Part shown: positions 25,790 to 34,467 of the stretch, piece by piece
Numbering within the stretch: position 1 is the stretch's first letter
How the letters are laid out: each line of letters opens with the position of its first letter
The notes under the pieces: generated by a model
What the model saw: the letters and a program-made list of their open reading frames with translations, nothing else
What the model was told of the DNA's origin: nothing
Databases searched by the model: none
NCBI GenBank assembly: GCA_031258225.1
Contig: JAIRND010000101.1
Span: forward strand, 1 to 34,467
Length of the DNA: 34,467 bases
Source of the DNA: Treponema sp.
Lineage (GTDB): Bacteria; Spirochaetota; Spirochaetia; Treponematales; Breznakiellaceae
Direction: 5' to 3'
Translations under genes and position numbers: made by a program

Positions 25790-26710
25790 TCATCCTTTTA
25801 CGGCGCCGATAGTTAATCCCGAAATAAAGTAACGCTGGAAAAACGGATACGCGCAGGCGATGGGCAGAACCACAATCACCACAATGGCCATCCGCGCCGC
25901 TTCCCGGGGCATCCTCATGATCATTTCCGCCTGCGATGCGCCCAAAATAAGGGCCTGCTGGGCCATGACGTTAATATCCGTAAGCAGCCTGTTAAGAAAC
26001 GCCTGGAGTGTGTACAGCTTCATGTCGTCAATGTACAGCATGGCCTGGAACCAGTCGTTCCAGTACGCGAAACTTAGAAAAAGTCCGATGGTGGCAATGA
26101 CCGGCAGGGACAGGGGCAGTACAATGCGGAAGTAGATCGTAAACTGGCTGGCGCCGTCTATTTTTGCCGACTCTACTACCGAGTCGGGAATGGTAGAACG
26201 GAAAAAGGTCTTGCACACGATCACGTTAAACGACGAAACGCAGAGCGGCAGAATCAGCGCCCAGGATGAATTGCGGAGCCCCAAAAACTGGCTGATAACA
26301 AAATACGTTGAAACCAGACCGCCGTTAAAAACCATCGGGACAAACACCAGCCAGGTAAAGAATTTTTGTAACTTGTACTCTAAACGGGAGAGTATATACC
26401 CCATGGACGTGGTAAGTATTATCCCAAAAATTGTACCCACACTCGTAACAAACAGGGACATGCCCAGCGTGCGGAGTATCATGGCCCGCTGCTCATAGAG
26501 GAATGTGTACCCCTCAAACGAAACCACCCTGGGGATAAGCCGGTAGCCGGATTCCTGCACCGTCATTTGATCGGAAAAGGAAATGGCGATAACCAGAAGA
26601 AGGGGAACAAGGCAAACCAGCGCCAATATCACAAGCAGAAGGTTAAAAACCGCGTTGGTAAGGGGGCCAATACGGGTAAGGCGGGTTATGCCGGCATCGG
26701 CGTTTTTCAT
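25790..26710 (-). CDS. Carbohydrate ABC transporter permease (YtcP/LplC type)
   Basis: ORF 25790..26791, likely ATG at 26710 (MKNADAG); 'NAVFNLLLVILALVCLVPLLLVIAISFSDQ', 'ESAKIDGASQFTIYFRIVLPLSLPVIATIGLF' (EAA motif), C-terminal 'YFISGLTIGAVKG'. Confidence 0.9.
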   Translation of the reverse strand: MKNADAGITRLTRIGPLTNAVFNLLLVILALVCLVPLLLVIAISFSDQMTVQESGYRLIPRVVSFEGYTFLYEQRAMILRTLGMSLFVTSVGTIFGIILTTSMGYILSRLEYKLQKFFTWLVFVPMVFNGGLVSTYFVISQFLGLRNSSWALILPLCVSSFNVIVCKTFFRSTIPDSVVESAKIDGASQFTIYFRIVLPLSLPVIATIGLFLSFAYWNDWFQAMLYIDDMKLYTLQAFLNRLLTDINVMAQQALILGASQAEMIMRMPREAARMAIVVIVVLPIACAYPFFQRYFISGLTIGAVKG

Positions 26711-26724
26711 GACGGGCCCCACTC

Positions 26725-27648
26725 CTAAATCATCGCCGAGTCGGCGTCTACTTTTTTGACAATCTGATTCACCAGAAGTATGGTGAAGCAACTGATAACC
26801 GCCTGGAGTAGGGCCGCGGCGGAAGCCATTCCCACCGTGGAGGAACGGAGCTGTTTGTACACAAACACGTCAATGGTATACACAACCCGGTACAGGGAAT
26901 TGGAATCTCTGGGAACCTGGAAGAAAAGTCCGAAATCCGAATAGAAGATCCTCCCCGCCGAAAGGATGAACATAAGTACGATAACGGTTTTTATCATGGG
27001 AAGTGTGATCTTCCTGATCTGCTGCCATTTACCGGCGCCGTCGATAATGGCGGCCTCGTAGATCGTCTTGTCCAGGGAGGTAATCGCGGCCAGGTAGATA
27101 ACGGTCCCGTAGCCTACCCCCTTCCACTGGCTCATAAAGATGAGGAAGCCCGGCCAAAAGATCCTGTCGGTGTACCAGTTGTGCTGGGGAAGTCCCAGGT
27201 CCAGGGCTACCATATTGATCATGCCCATGTCGTAGCTGAGGAAGGCCCATACCACGGCGGACACGACAACCCAGGACAGGAAGTACGGGAAAAAGAGGAT
27301 GGTCTGATAGATCTTCGCGAGCCGTCCGTTGCGGAGTTCGCTGATGATGAGGGCCAGGCTTACGGGAATCAGGATTCCGGCGGTTATCATGGCGGCGTTG
27401 TAAAGCAGGGTATTTCTGATGATCAGCCAAATATCAGGATTACTAAACAGGAATTTGAAGTTCTCAAGGCCAACCCAGCGGCTCTTTGCGATACTGTTGA
27501 TAAAACTGCCCGATATGCGGTAGTCCTTAAAGGCAATAATAACGCCGAACATCGGTACATAACAAAAAAGAAAATACCATACCGTTGTCGGCAGGGCCAG
27601 CAGCGTGTATTCGGTATCGTCCTTTGACCAAAACCCTTTCTTTGCCAT
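26725..27648 (-). CDS. Carbohydrate ABC transporter permease (LplB/YteP type)
   Basis: ORF to 27684 (TTG), ATG at 27648 (MAKKGFW); 'YVPMFGVIIAFKDYRI', 'YEAAIIDGAGKWQQIRKITLPMIKTVIVLMFI' (EAA motif). Confidence 0.9.
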   Translation of the reverse strand: MAKKGFWSKDDTEYTLLALPTTVWYFLFCYVPMFGVIIAFKDYRISGSFINSIAKSRWVGLENFKFLFSNPDIWLIIRNTLLYNAAMITAGILIPVSLALIISELRNGRLAKIYQTILFFPYFLSWVVVSAVVWAFLSYDMGMINMVALDLGLPQHNWYTDRIFWPGFLIFMSQWKGVGYGTVIYLAAITSLDKTIYEAAIIDGAGKWQQIRKITLPMIKTVIVLMFILSAGRIFYSDFGLFFQVPRDSNSLYRVVYTIDVFVYKQLRSSTVGMASAAALLQAVISCFTILLVNQIVKKVDADSAMI

Positions 27649-27713
27649 TTTTATAAAATATGATATAGCGCTATCCGCCGCCAAGTTTTTTTATGGGTTT
27701 TTTGAAGTTCCTT

Positions 27714-27743
27714 TTGTAATTTTATTGATTTATGTGGTATAGT
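27714..27743 (+). promoter_or_regulatory. Putative ndk promoter with the -10 box 6 nt before ATG
   Basis: TTGTAA (27714-27719), 18-nt spacer, TATAGT (27738-27743), ATG at 27750. Confidence 0.45.
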
Positions 27744-27749
27744 AGTTCT

Positions 27750-28196
27750 ATGACGGAAAAAACTTTTGTTATGTTAAAGCCGGGGGTACTGCAGCGGCGT
27801 ATCGCGGGGGAACTGTTGAACCGTTTTGAACGGAAGGGGTTGAAGATTGTGGCCCTTAAACTGCTGCGGATGAACCGCGAAACGGCGGAAGTCCACTACG
27901 CCGAACACCGGGGCCGGGATTTCTATGAAAAACTGGTGGAATATACCATTTCCGGTCCGGTTATCGCCATGGTCATGGAGGGGGAAGGGGCCATTGCCGT
28001 GGTCCGCGGCCTTACGGGCCCCACGAACCTGTTGGATGCCCCCGCCGGGACCATCCGGGGCGACTACGCCGCCCAGACCCGGCTCAACATCGTCCACGCG
28101 TCGGACTCACCCGGCGGCGCGGAACGGGAGATTGCGCTGTTCTTTAGGCCCGAAGAGTTCTTCCCCTGGGAAGACGGCAACCGGGGCTGGTTTTAA
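27750..28196 (+). CDS. ndk: Nucleoside-diphosphate kinase
   Basis: 'TEKTFVMLKPGVLQRRIAGELLNRFERKGLKIVALKLL', 'NIVHASDSPGGAEREIALFF' (NDK active-site His region). Confidence 0.92.
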   Translation: MTEKTFVMLKPGVLQRRIAGELLNRFERKGLKIVALKLLRMNRETAEVHYAEHRGRDFYEKLVEYTISGPVIAMVMEGEGAIAVVRGLTGPTNLLDAPAGTIRGDYAAQTRLNIVHASDSPGGAEREIALFFRPEEFFPWEDGNRGWF

Positions 28197-28296
28197 CCCC
28201 GGACGCGGGGTACATCCTTGATCGTACTGATGGTAATCAGCCGCAGCCGATATTCCGGCGCTTCCATGAACGGGGCATTGGCGGTACAATGGCCGT

Positions 28297-29679
28297 ATGT
28301 TTGATAAACTGACCCAAAAAATCTCGGACGCCCTGCGCGTTGTGTCGGGAAAAGCCACAATTTCTGAAAAAAACATTGATGACGCGGTGGAGGCCATTAA
28401 AATGGCCCTGCTGGAGGCGGATGTCAACCTCCGGGTGGTCCGCCGTTTTATCAATTCCACTGTGGAGGAGGCCAAGGGCGAGCGGGTCCTGCGTTCGGTA
28501 GATCCGGGCCAGCAGTTTATCAAGATCGTTCATGACAAACTGGTGTCCTTTCTGGGGGGTAACGGCGCGGCGGGGACCGGCGCCAAGGGTGACGATACGG
28601 CCCTGAACCTGCGGGGACCGGATCTTGTCTCGTCGGTCCTTATGCTGGGGCTTCAGGGTTCAGGAAAAACCACCAGCGCCGCCAAGCTGGCCCTGCGGCT
28701 CAAGAAGGGGGGCCGGAAACCCCTGCTGGCGGCCTGCGACCTGGTACGGCCCGGCGCGGTGGAGCAGCTTTCCATTTTGGGCGCGCAGGTTGGCGTTCCG
28801 GTCTACAAAGAAGAAGGCTCCGGCGATGTGGTAAAAGTCTACCGGGGGGCCCTGGACTGGGCCCGGAAAAACCTTATCGACACCCTGATTATCGACACCG
28901 CCGGGCGGCTTCAGATAGACGAGGCCATGATGGCGGAACTTGCCCGGCTCAAAGAAGCCGCAAAGCCCGATGAACTTCTCCTGGTGGCGGATTCGATGAC
29001 CGGCCAGGCCGCCGTGGACATTGCCAAGACCTTTGATGAAAAGATCGGCCTTACCGGCGTGGTACTGACCAAATTCGACTCCGACACGCGGGGCGGGGCG
29101 GCCCTCTCCCTCAAAACCATCACCGGCAAGGCCCTTAAGTTCGTGGGGACCGGGGAAAAGCCGGAAGACTTTGAACCCTTCCACCCGGAACGGGTTGCCG
29201 GCCGCATCCTGGGCATGGGGGACGTGGTAAGCCTTGTGGAGAAGGCCCAGGAAGTTATCGACCAGAAAGAGGCGCTGGAACTTCAAAAACGGATGGAGAA
29301 GGAGAGCTTTACGCTGGAGGACTGGCTTACCCAGCTCCGTTCGGTAAAAAAGATGGGCTCCCTTAAATCCATGCTGGACATGATCCCCGGCATGGCCGGC
29401 AAGGTGAACGAGGAAGACATCGACAAGGCGGAACTAAAAAGCCAGGAGGCGATCCTCTCTTCCATGACGCGCAAGGAGCGGGCCAACCACCTGATTATCG
29501 GTCCCTCGCGCCGTTCCCGCATAGCCCGCGGTTCCGGCTCCTCCGTGGCCGAGGTGGCCCGGCTTCTCAAGAATTTTGAAAAAATGCGCACGATGATGAA
29601 GAAGATGAGCAAGATGGGGAAAAACCAGACTCCGCCCCGCGCCGCTCTTAATAGTTCCGCTCATCGGGGATTTCGATAG
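28297..29679 (+). CDS. ffh: Signal recognition particle protein Ffh (SRP54)
   Basis: 460 aa; 'LMLGLQGSGKTTSAAKLALRLKK', 'LIIDTAGRLQIDEAMMAEL', 'GVVLTKFDSDTRGGAALS', M-domain 'LKSMLDMIPGMAGK'. Confidence 0.97.
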   Translation: MFDKLTQKISDALRVVSGKATISEKNIDDAVEAIKMALLEADVNLRVVRRFINSTVEEAKGERVLRSVDPGQQFIKIVHDKLVSFLGGNGAAGTGAKGDDTALNLRGPDLVSSVLMLGLQGSGKTTSAAKLALRLKKGGRKPLLAACDLVRPGAVEQLSILGAQVGVPVYKEEGSGDVVKVYRGALDWARKNLIDTLIIDTAGRLQIDEAMMAELARLKEAAKPDELLLVADSMTGQAAVDIAKTFDEKIGLTGVVLTKFDSDTRGGAALSLKTITGKALKFVGTGEKPEDFEPFHPERVAGRILGMGDVVSLVEKAQEVIDQKEALELQKRMEKESFTLEDWLTQLRSVKKMGSLKSMLDMIPGMAGKVNEEDIDKAELKSQEAILSSMTRKERANHLIIGPSRRSRIARGSGSSVAEVARLLKNFEKMRTMMKKMSKMGKNQTPPRAALNSSAHRGFR

Positions 29680-29686
29680 TTGGAAG

Positions 29687-30817
29687 CTAATCCCAGTCAA
29701 ATATCTTTTCCATTTCAGGATAGGGATTCGCGTGGTAGTCCTTGTTTTGAGCCTGACCGGACCGGGCCGCGGTCATCACATCGAGGAGTACCCCGAAATC
29801 CTCCAGGGTATGGGCATGGCCGCCATCCCGGTAATGGGAGAGAAGCCGGCCCGGCGCTTCCAGGAGGCGGTAAACACCCTGGGCGGCCAGCAGGGTTTGC
29901 CAGGCCCCCCTGGGATTTGCCCAGGTGTCCAGCAAGCCTTCGGTCTGGATGTAGTAACGCGGCGCGATAAGGGCCTTGAGGTAATGCTGATCAAAGGGGA
30001 GAAGTTCTTCATGATCCTTAAAATCCCGCATCTTCGGGCCCAGCCATTGGGGAACAACTTTTAAGAGGTCCGCCAAAACCTCGCTGCGCGGATCTTCGCT
30101 GCCGGGTTCATTCATCTGATAACGCCAGCAGCCTGCGCCGGCGGCTCCGCTGCCGTTGGCGGCGGTAAAGGTAACGCGCTCGTCGGCGGCTCCCGCAAGC
30201 AGGACCGTCTTGCCTCCCCGTGAATGGCCGGTAATGGCGATACACGCCGGGTCCACCACCGGAAACCGCAGCAGGGCATCCACACAGAGGCGGTATCCCC
30301 AGGCCCAGCCCGCGATAGTCCCGGATTCGATGCCGGGGAAAAGCCGGTAGAGCGGAGACCGCCGGGCCTCCTCCGTGCTGTAGACATCGTGAACAATGGC
30401 GGTCCGGTTGAACCGGGCGGCGATAAAGCCCCGCGCGGTAACGGCGTTAACAACCGTGTCGTTCATATAAGGCCAGCAGCCGTCGCCGCATAAAACGACG
30501 GGCAAGGTACAACCCTGGTCATGGGGCGGGATAAAAAGCTGAAGCTCAAAGGTGAGACGTTCTTTCCCGCTGCCCGCCGTAACGGCATAGGTGATGAACG
30601 TGTCGCGAGACGAACAGAGCAATTCTACTTCCAGTTCCTCCGGAGAGGGGGGCAGGCCGCCGTACTCCAGATCAAGCACCAGGTTCGTAATCCTCCCGCG
30701 CTGGGAGAGCCAGTCCCCGGCGCTTTGAACCGGCGTACCGTCCGGCTTTACCAGGTGATTCGGCAGTTTCTGAAGCACCGTGTCCCGCATACATTCTTCC
30801 TTACCGGGCGCTTTCAT
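29687..30817 (-). CDS. Alpha/beta hydrolase resembling CE15 glucuronoyl esterases
   Basis: 376 aa; nucleophile motif 'IAITGHSRGGKTVLLAGAADERVTFTAANGSGAAGAG', 'LLPFDQHYLKALIAPRYYIQTEGLLDTWANPRG' and late His 'RDGGHAHTLEDF'. Confidence 0.6.
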   Translation of the reverse strand: MKAPGKEECMRDTVLQKLPNHLVKPDGTPVQSAGDWLSQRGRITNLVLDLEYGGLPPSPEELEVELLCSSRDTFITYAVTAGSGKERLTFELQLFIPPHDQGCTLPVVLCGDGCWPYMNDTVVNAVTARGFIAARFNRTAIVHDVYSTEEARRSPLYRLFPGIESGTIAGWAWGYRLCVDALLRFPVVDPACIAITGHSRGGKTVLLAGAADERVTFTAANGSGAAGAGCWRYQMNEPGSEDPRSEVLADLLKVVPQWLGPKMRDFKDHEELLPFDQHYLKALIAPRYYIQTEGLLDTWANPRGAWQTLLAAQGVYRLLEAPGRLLSHYRDGGHAHTLEDFGVLLDVMTAARSGQAQNKDYHANPYPEMEKIFDWD

Positions 30818-30832
30818 GGCGCCGACTTCTGA

Positions 30833-33070
30833 TTAGATATTCCGCGGTTTCCCGTGGAAACGGCAGGGACGCACCCCCGGACAGGTGGAGCGCGCCTCAA
30901 CTTCAAGATCGTCTCCGGGGACCAGCGGCGTTTCAAGACTCCCCCCGCCCCGGCCCTCCACAGAAAAGTTAAGCTGTACCGGTTCAAGTTTCTTCCCCCC
31001 CGCCTCGGGGTAGAGGATCATCTCAGCGTTTACAGCCGTACCGGAACAGTTACGGTAGCGGAACAGGATACGGCCGTCCTTGAGGACAAGGCCGGTAAGC
31101 ACCCGCGGGGGGATGTTTTTGTGTCCGCCCGCGACAGGCCCCGGGCGGAACATATCCGGCGATTGGAAACCCGGAACCTTTACGCCGGCTTTAAAGTTGA
31201 GAAGGCCGATCCCGTAATCCTCAAAATCTTCTGTGCGCAGGTTCCGGTTATCCTGAATGAGGTATTCGCCGGTTTCTCCTTCCGGGCCCACGTAGAGGGT
31301 CCGCCTGCCGGAACAGTAGACGTTGCGCTCAATAACGGCGCTGGCGGGAATCGGCGCCACCGCCCCCTGCCGGTAAAACTGGTCGATGCGCGCAAGCTCG
31401 GGGTAGCGGGTAATGTAGGGCGGGTCCACGGCGCTCGTGGAGGGGCCTTCTTTCAACTCAACGTTGTCCAGCGCGTGGCGTATCTCGTAAAACCGGTTCC
31501 GCATCAGATTATCAACCATTCTCCGCCACATGGGATGGAAAGACGCGCCCCGGCCGTTTAATTCTATGGAAGGATAGCAGTCCACAAAGAGATTACCCCG
31601 GACAACAAAATCCCTGCCGCCCCCCAGGTAGGCCGCGCGGGAAGTTTCCTGGAAGATGTTGTTTTCCATCACCGTACCGGATACGCAGTCGTCGTTGTAG
31701 ACCCCCATGGTTCCCATGCCGACACTGGCCCCCAGGTGGTGGATAAAATTACCGGAAACCACATTACCCCGGAAGGTATAATCCCGTCCGGTGTACACCG
31801 CCCCGGCATCGCCGGTTTCCAGAAGGACGCTGTAAATTTCATTGTCCAGTATGCGGAATTCGTTGCCCCAAAACAGAACCGCCGAATGGGGGCAGTCGTG
31901 GATCAGGTTGTTTCTGATGGTAAAGCCCACGCCCCCCGCGTTGACCGCGCAGTAATAACACCGGCACCACTTGGCGATCTTATAGATGTGGTTGTTTTCG
32001 ATAAGGTTCCCCGAGTCCTCCAGCGTAAGGCGGTCGCCGCCGTTGATAAGGATGCCCCCGTCGCCGCAGTCGTGGATGGTACAGCCTGAAACGGTGATAT
32101 GGGAACCGCCGGGAAAGCGGATGCCGTAGTTCCCCATGTTTCTGATATGGCAGTTTGAAATAACAAGATGGGCGCTCTGTTCCGCGAACAGCGCGGAACC
32201 CCGCCCCGCCTCCAGCGTAAAACCCTCAATAGTAACCCCGCCGGAACGCTCAAGGGCGATAAGGGGTTCCTCCAGCACGGAAACGATAAGTTCTTCCGGC
32301 GTTTTTTCATCCCAGGGAATAAAGTAGAGGATCATGGCGGCCCGGTCGATGTAGTAATCCCCCGGTTCGGTTACTTCCTCAAGAATATTATAAAAACAGA
32401 AACGCTGTCCCGGCGTAAAAGAACTGTACACGTAGGGCGGTTTCGTTTTGATAAAGCGGCGCTTTTTGTCAAAGAGGGCGGCGCGCTCGTAGGTTTCCGC
32501 CCAGTCCCAGGCCCAGTATCCGTGAAGAACAATATCCTCCGATTCCGCCCAGGAGTCGGGCCGGGAGCTGTCGTAGAAGAATCCCCCTTCCGGAGTTCCC
32601 ACCGGCGAACTCCACTCGTTGATCTGTTTTTCGCCGTACCCGGTAATAAGTTCGTAGCCGTCTCCCTTGGGCCATTTGGAGAGATTCAGGGGCCGCCCGC
32701 CTGAAAAAACCTCCGCGTGGGAGGGAGCCACGGGCCTTCCAAAGCCCCTGGACGCGAAACCGCCCGCATCGTTTACGCCGTTTTCCCGGAGATCCACCTG
32801 GAGAACCCGGTCCCGGACCGCCGGGGCGAAACGCTCCAGGACCTTTCCGCTACAGGGAACTATGCCCGAAAGCCGCCTGCCGCCGATGAGCCGCGCGCCC
32901 TCCCCGCAAAGGCGGAGATTCTTCGACACCCCCCGGAGCTTAATACCTTCGGAAAGATAATAATCGCCGGGGCTAAAAACAATCTCTCCCCCCTCCGGCA
33001 ATTCCGCGATAATCGCGTTCAGGGATTTTTCATCCCCCGGTGCGACAGTGATTTTTTTATGGTTCGTCAT
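30833..33070 (-). CDS. Right-handed parallel beta-helix protein, possible GH141-like or polysaccharide-active enzyme
   Basis: ORF to 33085; ATG at 33070 preceded by GGGAGGAG. Repeats such as 'VTIEGFTLEAGRGSALFAEQSAHLVISNCHIRNMGNYGIRF', 'GVYNDDCVSGTVMENNIFQETSRAAYLGGGRDFVVRGNLFVDC'. Confidence 0.8.
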   Translation of the reverse strand: MTNHKKITVAPGDEKSLNAIIAELPEGGEIVFSPGDYYLSEGIKLRGVSKNLRLCGEGARLIGGRRLSGIVPCSGKVLERFAPAVRDRVLQVDLRENGVNDAGGFASRGFGRPVAPSHAEVFSGGRPLNLSKWPKGDGYELITGYGEKQINEWSSPVGTPEGGFFYDSSRPDSWAESEDIVLHGYWAWDWAETYERAALFDKKRRFIKTKPPYVYSSFTPGQRFCFYNILEEVTEPGDYYIDRAAMILYFIPWDEKTPEELIVSVLEEPLIALERSGGVTIEGFTLEAGRGSALFAEQSAHLVISNCHIRNMGNYGIRFPGGSHITVSGCTIHDCGDGGILINGGDRLTLEDSGNLIENNHIYKIAKWCRCYYCAVNAGGVGFTIRNNLIHDCPHSAVLFWGNEFRILDNEIYSVLLETGDAGAVYTGRDYTFRGNVVSGNFIHHLGASVGMGTMGVYNDDCVSGTVMENNIFQETSRAAYLGGGRDFVVRGNLFVDCYPSIELNGRGASFHPMWRRMVDNLMRNRFYEIRHALDNVELKEGPSTSAVDPPYITRYPELARIDQFYRQGAVAPIPASAVIERNVYCSGRRTLYVGPEGETGEYLIQDNRNLRTEDFEDYGIGLLNFKAGVKVPGFQSPDMFRPGPVAGGHKNIPPRVLTGLVLKDGRILFRYRNCSGTAVNAEMILYPEAGGKKLEPVQLNFSVEGRGGGSLETPLVPGDDLEVEARSTCPGVRPCRFHGKPRNI

Positions 33071-33108
33071 GTTTTCTCCTCCCATGGTCTATCGTGCGCA
33101 ACAGGCTG

Positions 33109-33607
33109 CTAGTACGCAGTCATGATTGTAATTGTGGGGGTTTTTTGGTGCTTCCGATGCTACCCGAACCTCCACGACTCTGCCCTCTTTGTGGTGTAGT
33201 CAGACACCATTCAACGTGGGGTTTTAAGTTTGATAGCCGCCTAACCTTAACTCCCTATCGTGAACCGCTACAGGGGCGGGGATAGCCCGGCGGGAAACGA
33301 TGGTGGTTATCGCAGGTATAAGGGTTGGTTGAACAACACAATGTGAACCGGCTGGGGAGCGGCAGGCCGCGGCGGCCACATGACCGAATCCTTGCGCCAT
33401 AAAAATGGGCCGGGTTTTATGGCGCAAGGCAAGCGTGGCCGCCGCGGCCTGCCGCTCCCCAGCCGGATTAATGTTGGAGGAGTTCGAGAGACCGTTATAC
33501 AAGGTTTTCCGCCGGGCTATCCCCGTCCCTGCCGGGAGGCGGTAGAGAGTTACGTTCAGGCGTATCAAACAGAACTACTCACAGGTTGAATATTGACTGC
33601 CTACTAG
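33109..33607. mobile_element. Complex nested inverted-repeat element (MITE-like or structured-RNA candidate)
   Basis: Outer CTAGTACGCAGTCA (33109) / TGACTGCCTACTAG (33594-33607); imperfect roughly 70-bp arms 33228-33298 / 33503-33570; perfect 32-bp arms 33348-33379 / 33435-33466; inner perfect 15-bp stem 33390-33404 / 33415-33429. No transposase ORF. Confidence 0.7.
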
Positions 33608-34467
33608 GTCCACTCGGTTATTTCTTTTTTTGATAGTTCCCATTTGTTGCTGTAGACCATTTTGCGGGTATTACAGTACCTGCAAAACGGTACCGGCCTG
33701 CCCAAAAAACGCGCGATCTCCGCGAAATTCTCCGCCGCGTATATATCGATATAGTCCCCTGCGCTTACCTTCAAATTTTTCCCAAAGTGGTCATTAAAAT
33801 ACTTTATCCAGGGCGGCAATGAACAGGCGTATAGTTTTCCTTCCTGTAATACCGTACACTGATTCGCCCTGAAGCAGTGATCGTGGCTTTCTTTGATATC
33901 CTGGCCGCCTTCCATGTCAAGCAGCCATTTGTACATCCCCCTGGACTTTTTCCCGTAGTCCGTTTTTACCCCGTATTCTTTCGCGATGGATTTTATTTTC
34001 GCGTAATTTAGTTTAATCGGATAATGGCTGATCGCCACTCTGACGCCGCAGGCTTTGCATTGCGTCCAAAACTCCGCCGGCATTTTGAGTAACAAAAGAC
34101 CGTTTGTTACAAGGTCTATTCCGGACAGGGGAAAACGCCTGTGGGTAACGGCCATAATTTCAATCAGGCGGGGATGCAGCAGGGGTTCGCCGCCCAAAAG
34201 CCGGATTGTGGCGATTTTTCCGCCTGACAGGGACGACAACCGCTCACAATCCCTATCGTAGGTTTCAACATCAAGATATTTTTCACGGGCCAGGGGACAA
34301 AAGTTGGCGCAGTATTTGCATTTCAAATTGCAGTGATCCACAACATTTATATCCACAAAACTGATGCTCTTCCCGTCCCCCCCGCGCAGTTTCCGTGATA
34401 CGATAGACATGATCTTCGGCTGGAGTTTTTCAATTACACGGGCCGGGAGTATCTTATACAGTAGTTC
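33604..34467 (-). CDS. Radical SAM protein, frame open to the window edge (possibly 5'-truncated)
   Basis: 'INVVDHCNLKCKYCANFCPLA' (CxxxCxxC), 'IRLLGGEPLLHPRLIEIM', C-terminal 'CRYCNTRK' Cys pair. The tracked ORF starts at 34410, but the frame is open upstream: 'ELLYKILPARVIEKLQPKIMSIVSRK'. Confidence 0.85.
   Translation of the reverse strand, partial: ELLYKILPARVIEKLQPKIMSIVSRKLRGGDGKSISFVDINVVDHCNLKCKYCANFCPLAREKYLDVETYDRDCERLSSLSGGKIATIRLLGGEPLLHPRLIEIMAVTHRRFPLSGIDLVTNGLLLLKMPAEFWTQCKACGVRVAISHYPIKLNYAKIKSIAKEYGVKTDYGKKSRGMYKWLLDMEGGQDIKESHDHCFRANQCTVLQEGKLYACSLPPWIKYFNDHFGKNLKVSAGDYIDIYAAENFAEIARFLGRPVPFCRYCNTRKMVYSNKWELSKKEITEWT

Noticed and set aside
33224-33568. 114-aa ORF inside the inverted-repeat region
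   Set aside because: It lies entirely within self-complementary DNA, so the open frame is likely a by-product of the palindromes.
33109-33607. Group II intron, retron or DGR explanation for the inverted-repeat region
   Set aside because: No reverse transcriptase ORF, no recognisable domain V, and no template/variable repeat pair seen in the window.
1-34467. CRISPR array, tRNA or rRNA genes
   Set aside because: No regularly spaced direct repeats and no tRNA or rRNA signature were recognised by eye; a tRNAscan/Infernal run would be needed to be certain.

Overview
This is a 34.5 kb bacterial chromosomal window. Gene content and style suggest a spirochaete, probably a Treponema-like gut species; that assignment is inference. 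Most of it is ordinary coding sequence: uxaC, a DAACS symporter, a BASS-family transporter, lspA, a NIF3-family gene, an HDOD signalling protein, a MoxR/DUF58/transglutaminase-TPR operon, a DHH phosphoesterase, an M16 peptidase lipoprotein, pbpC, a LplB/YtcP-type sugar ABC transporter, ndk, ffh, a CE15-like esterase, a parallel beta-helix protein and a radical SAM protein that runs to the window edge. The most unusual material is a set of nested-hairpin palindromic elements. One is a 156-bp (52-codon) inverted-repeat element that lies in frame inside a 536-aa ORF (9056-9211), reminiscent of protein-intruding palindromic elements. Another is a roughly 500-bp multi-nested inverted repeat between the radical SAM and beta-helix genes (33109-33607). 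A third pair flanks an HD-domain gene (about 1243-2003). Other points of interest are a frameshifted brnT next to an intact brnA-like gene, a HigA-like regulator with a histone-H1-like tail, shared xxxPG pentapeptide repeats at the outer ends of the moxR/DUF58 pair, a transglutaminase-TPR fusion, and three genes with a -10 box exactly 6 nt before ATG (possible leaderless mRNAs). No CRISPR array, tRNA, rRNA or transposase gene was recognised. All calls come from reading the sequence; no database search was run.
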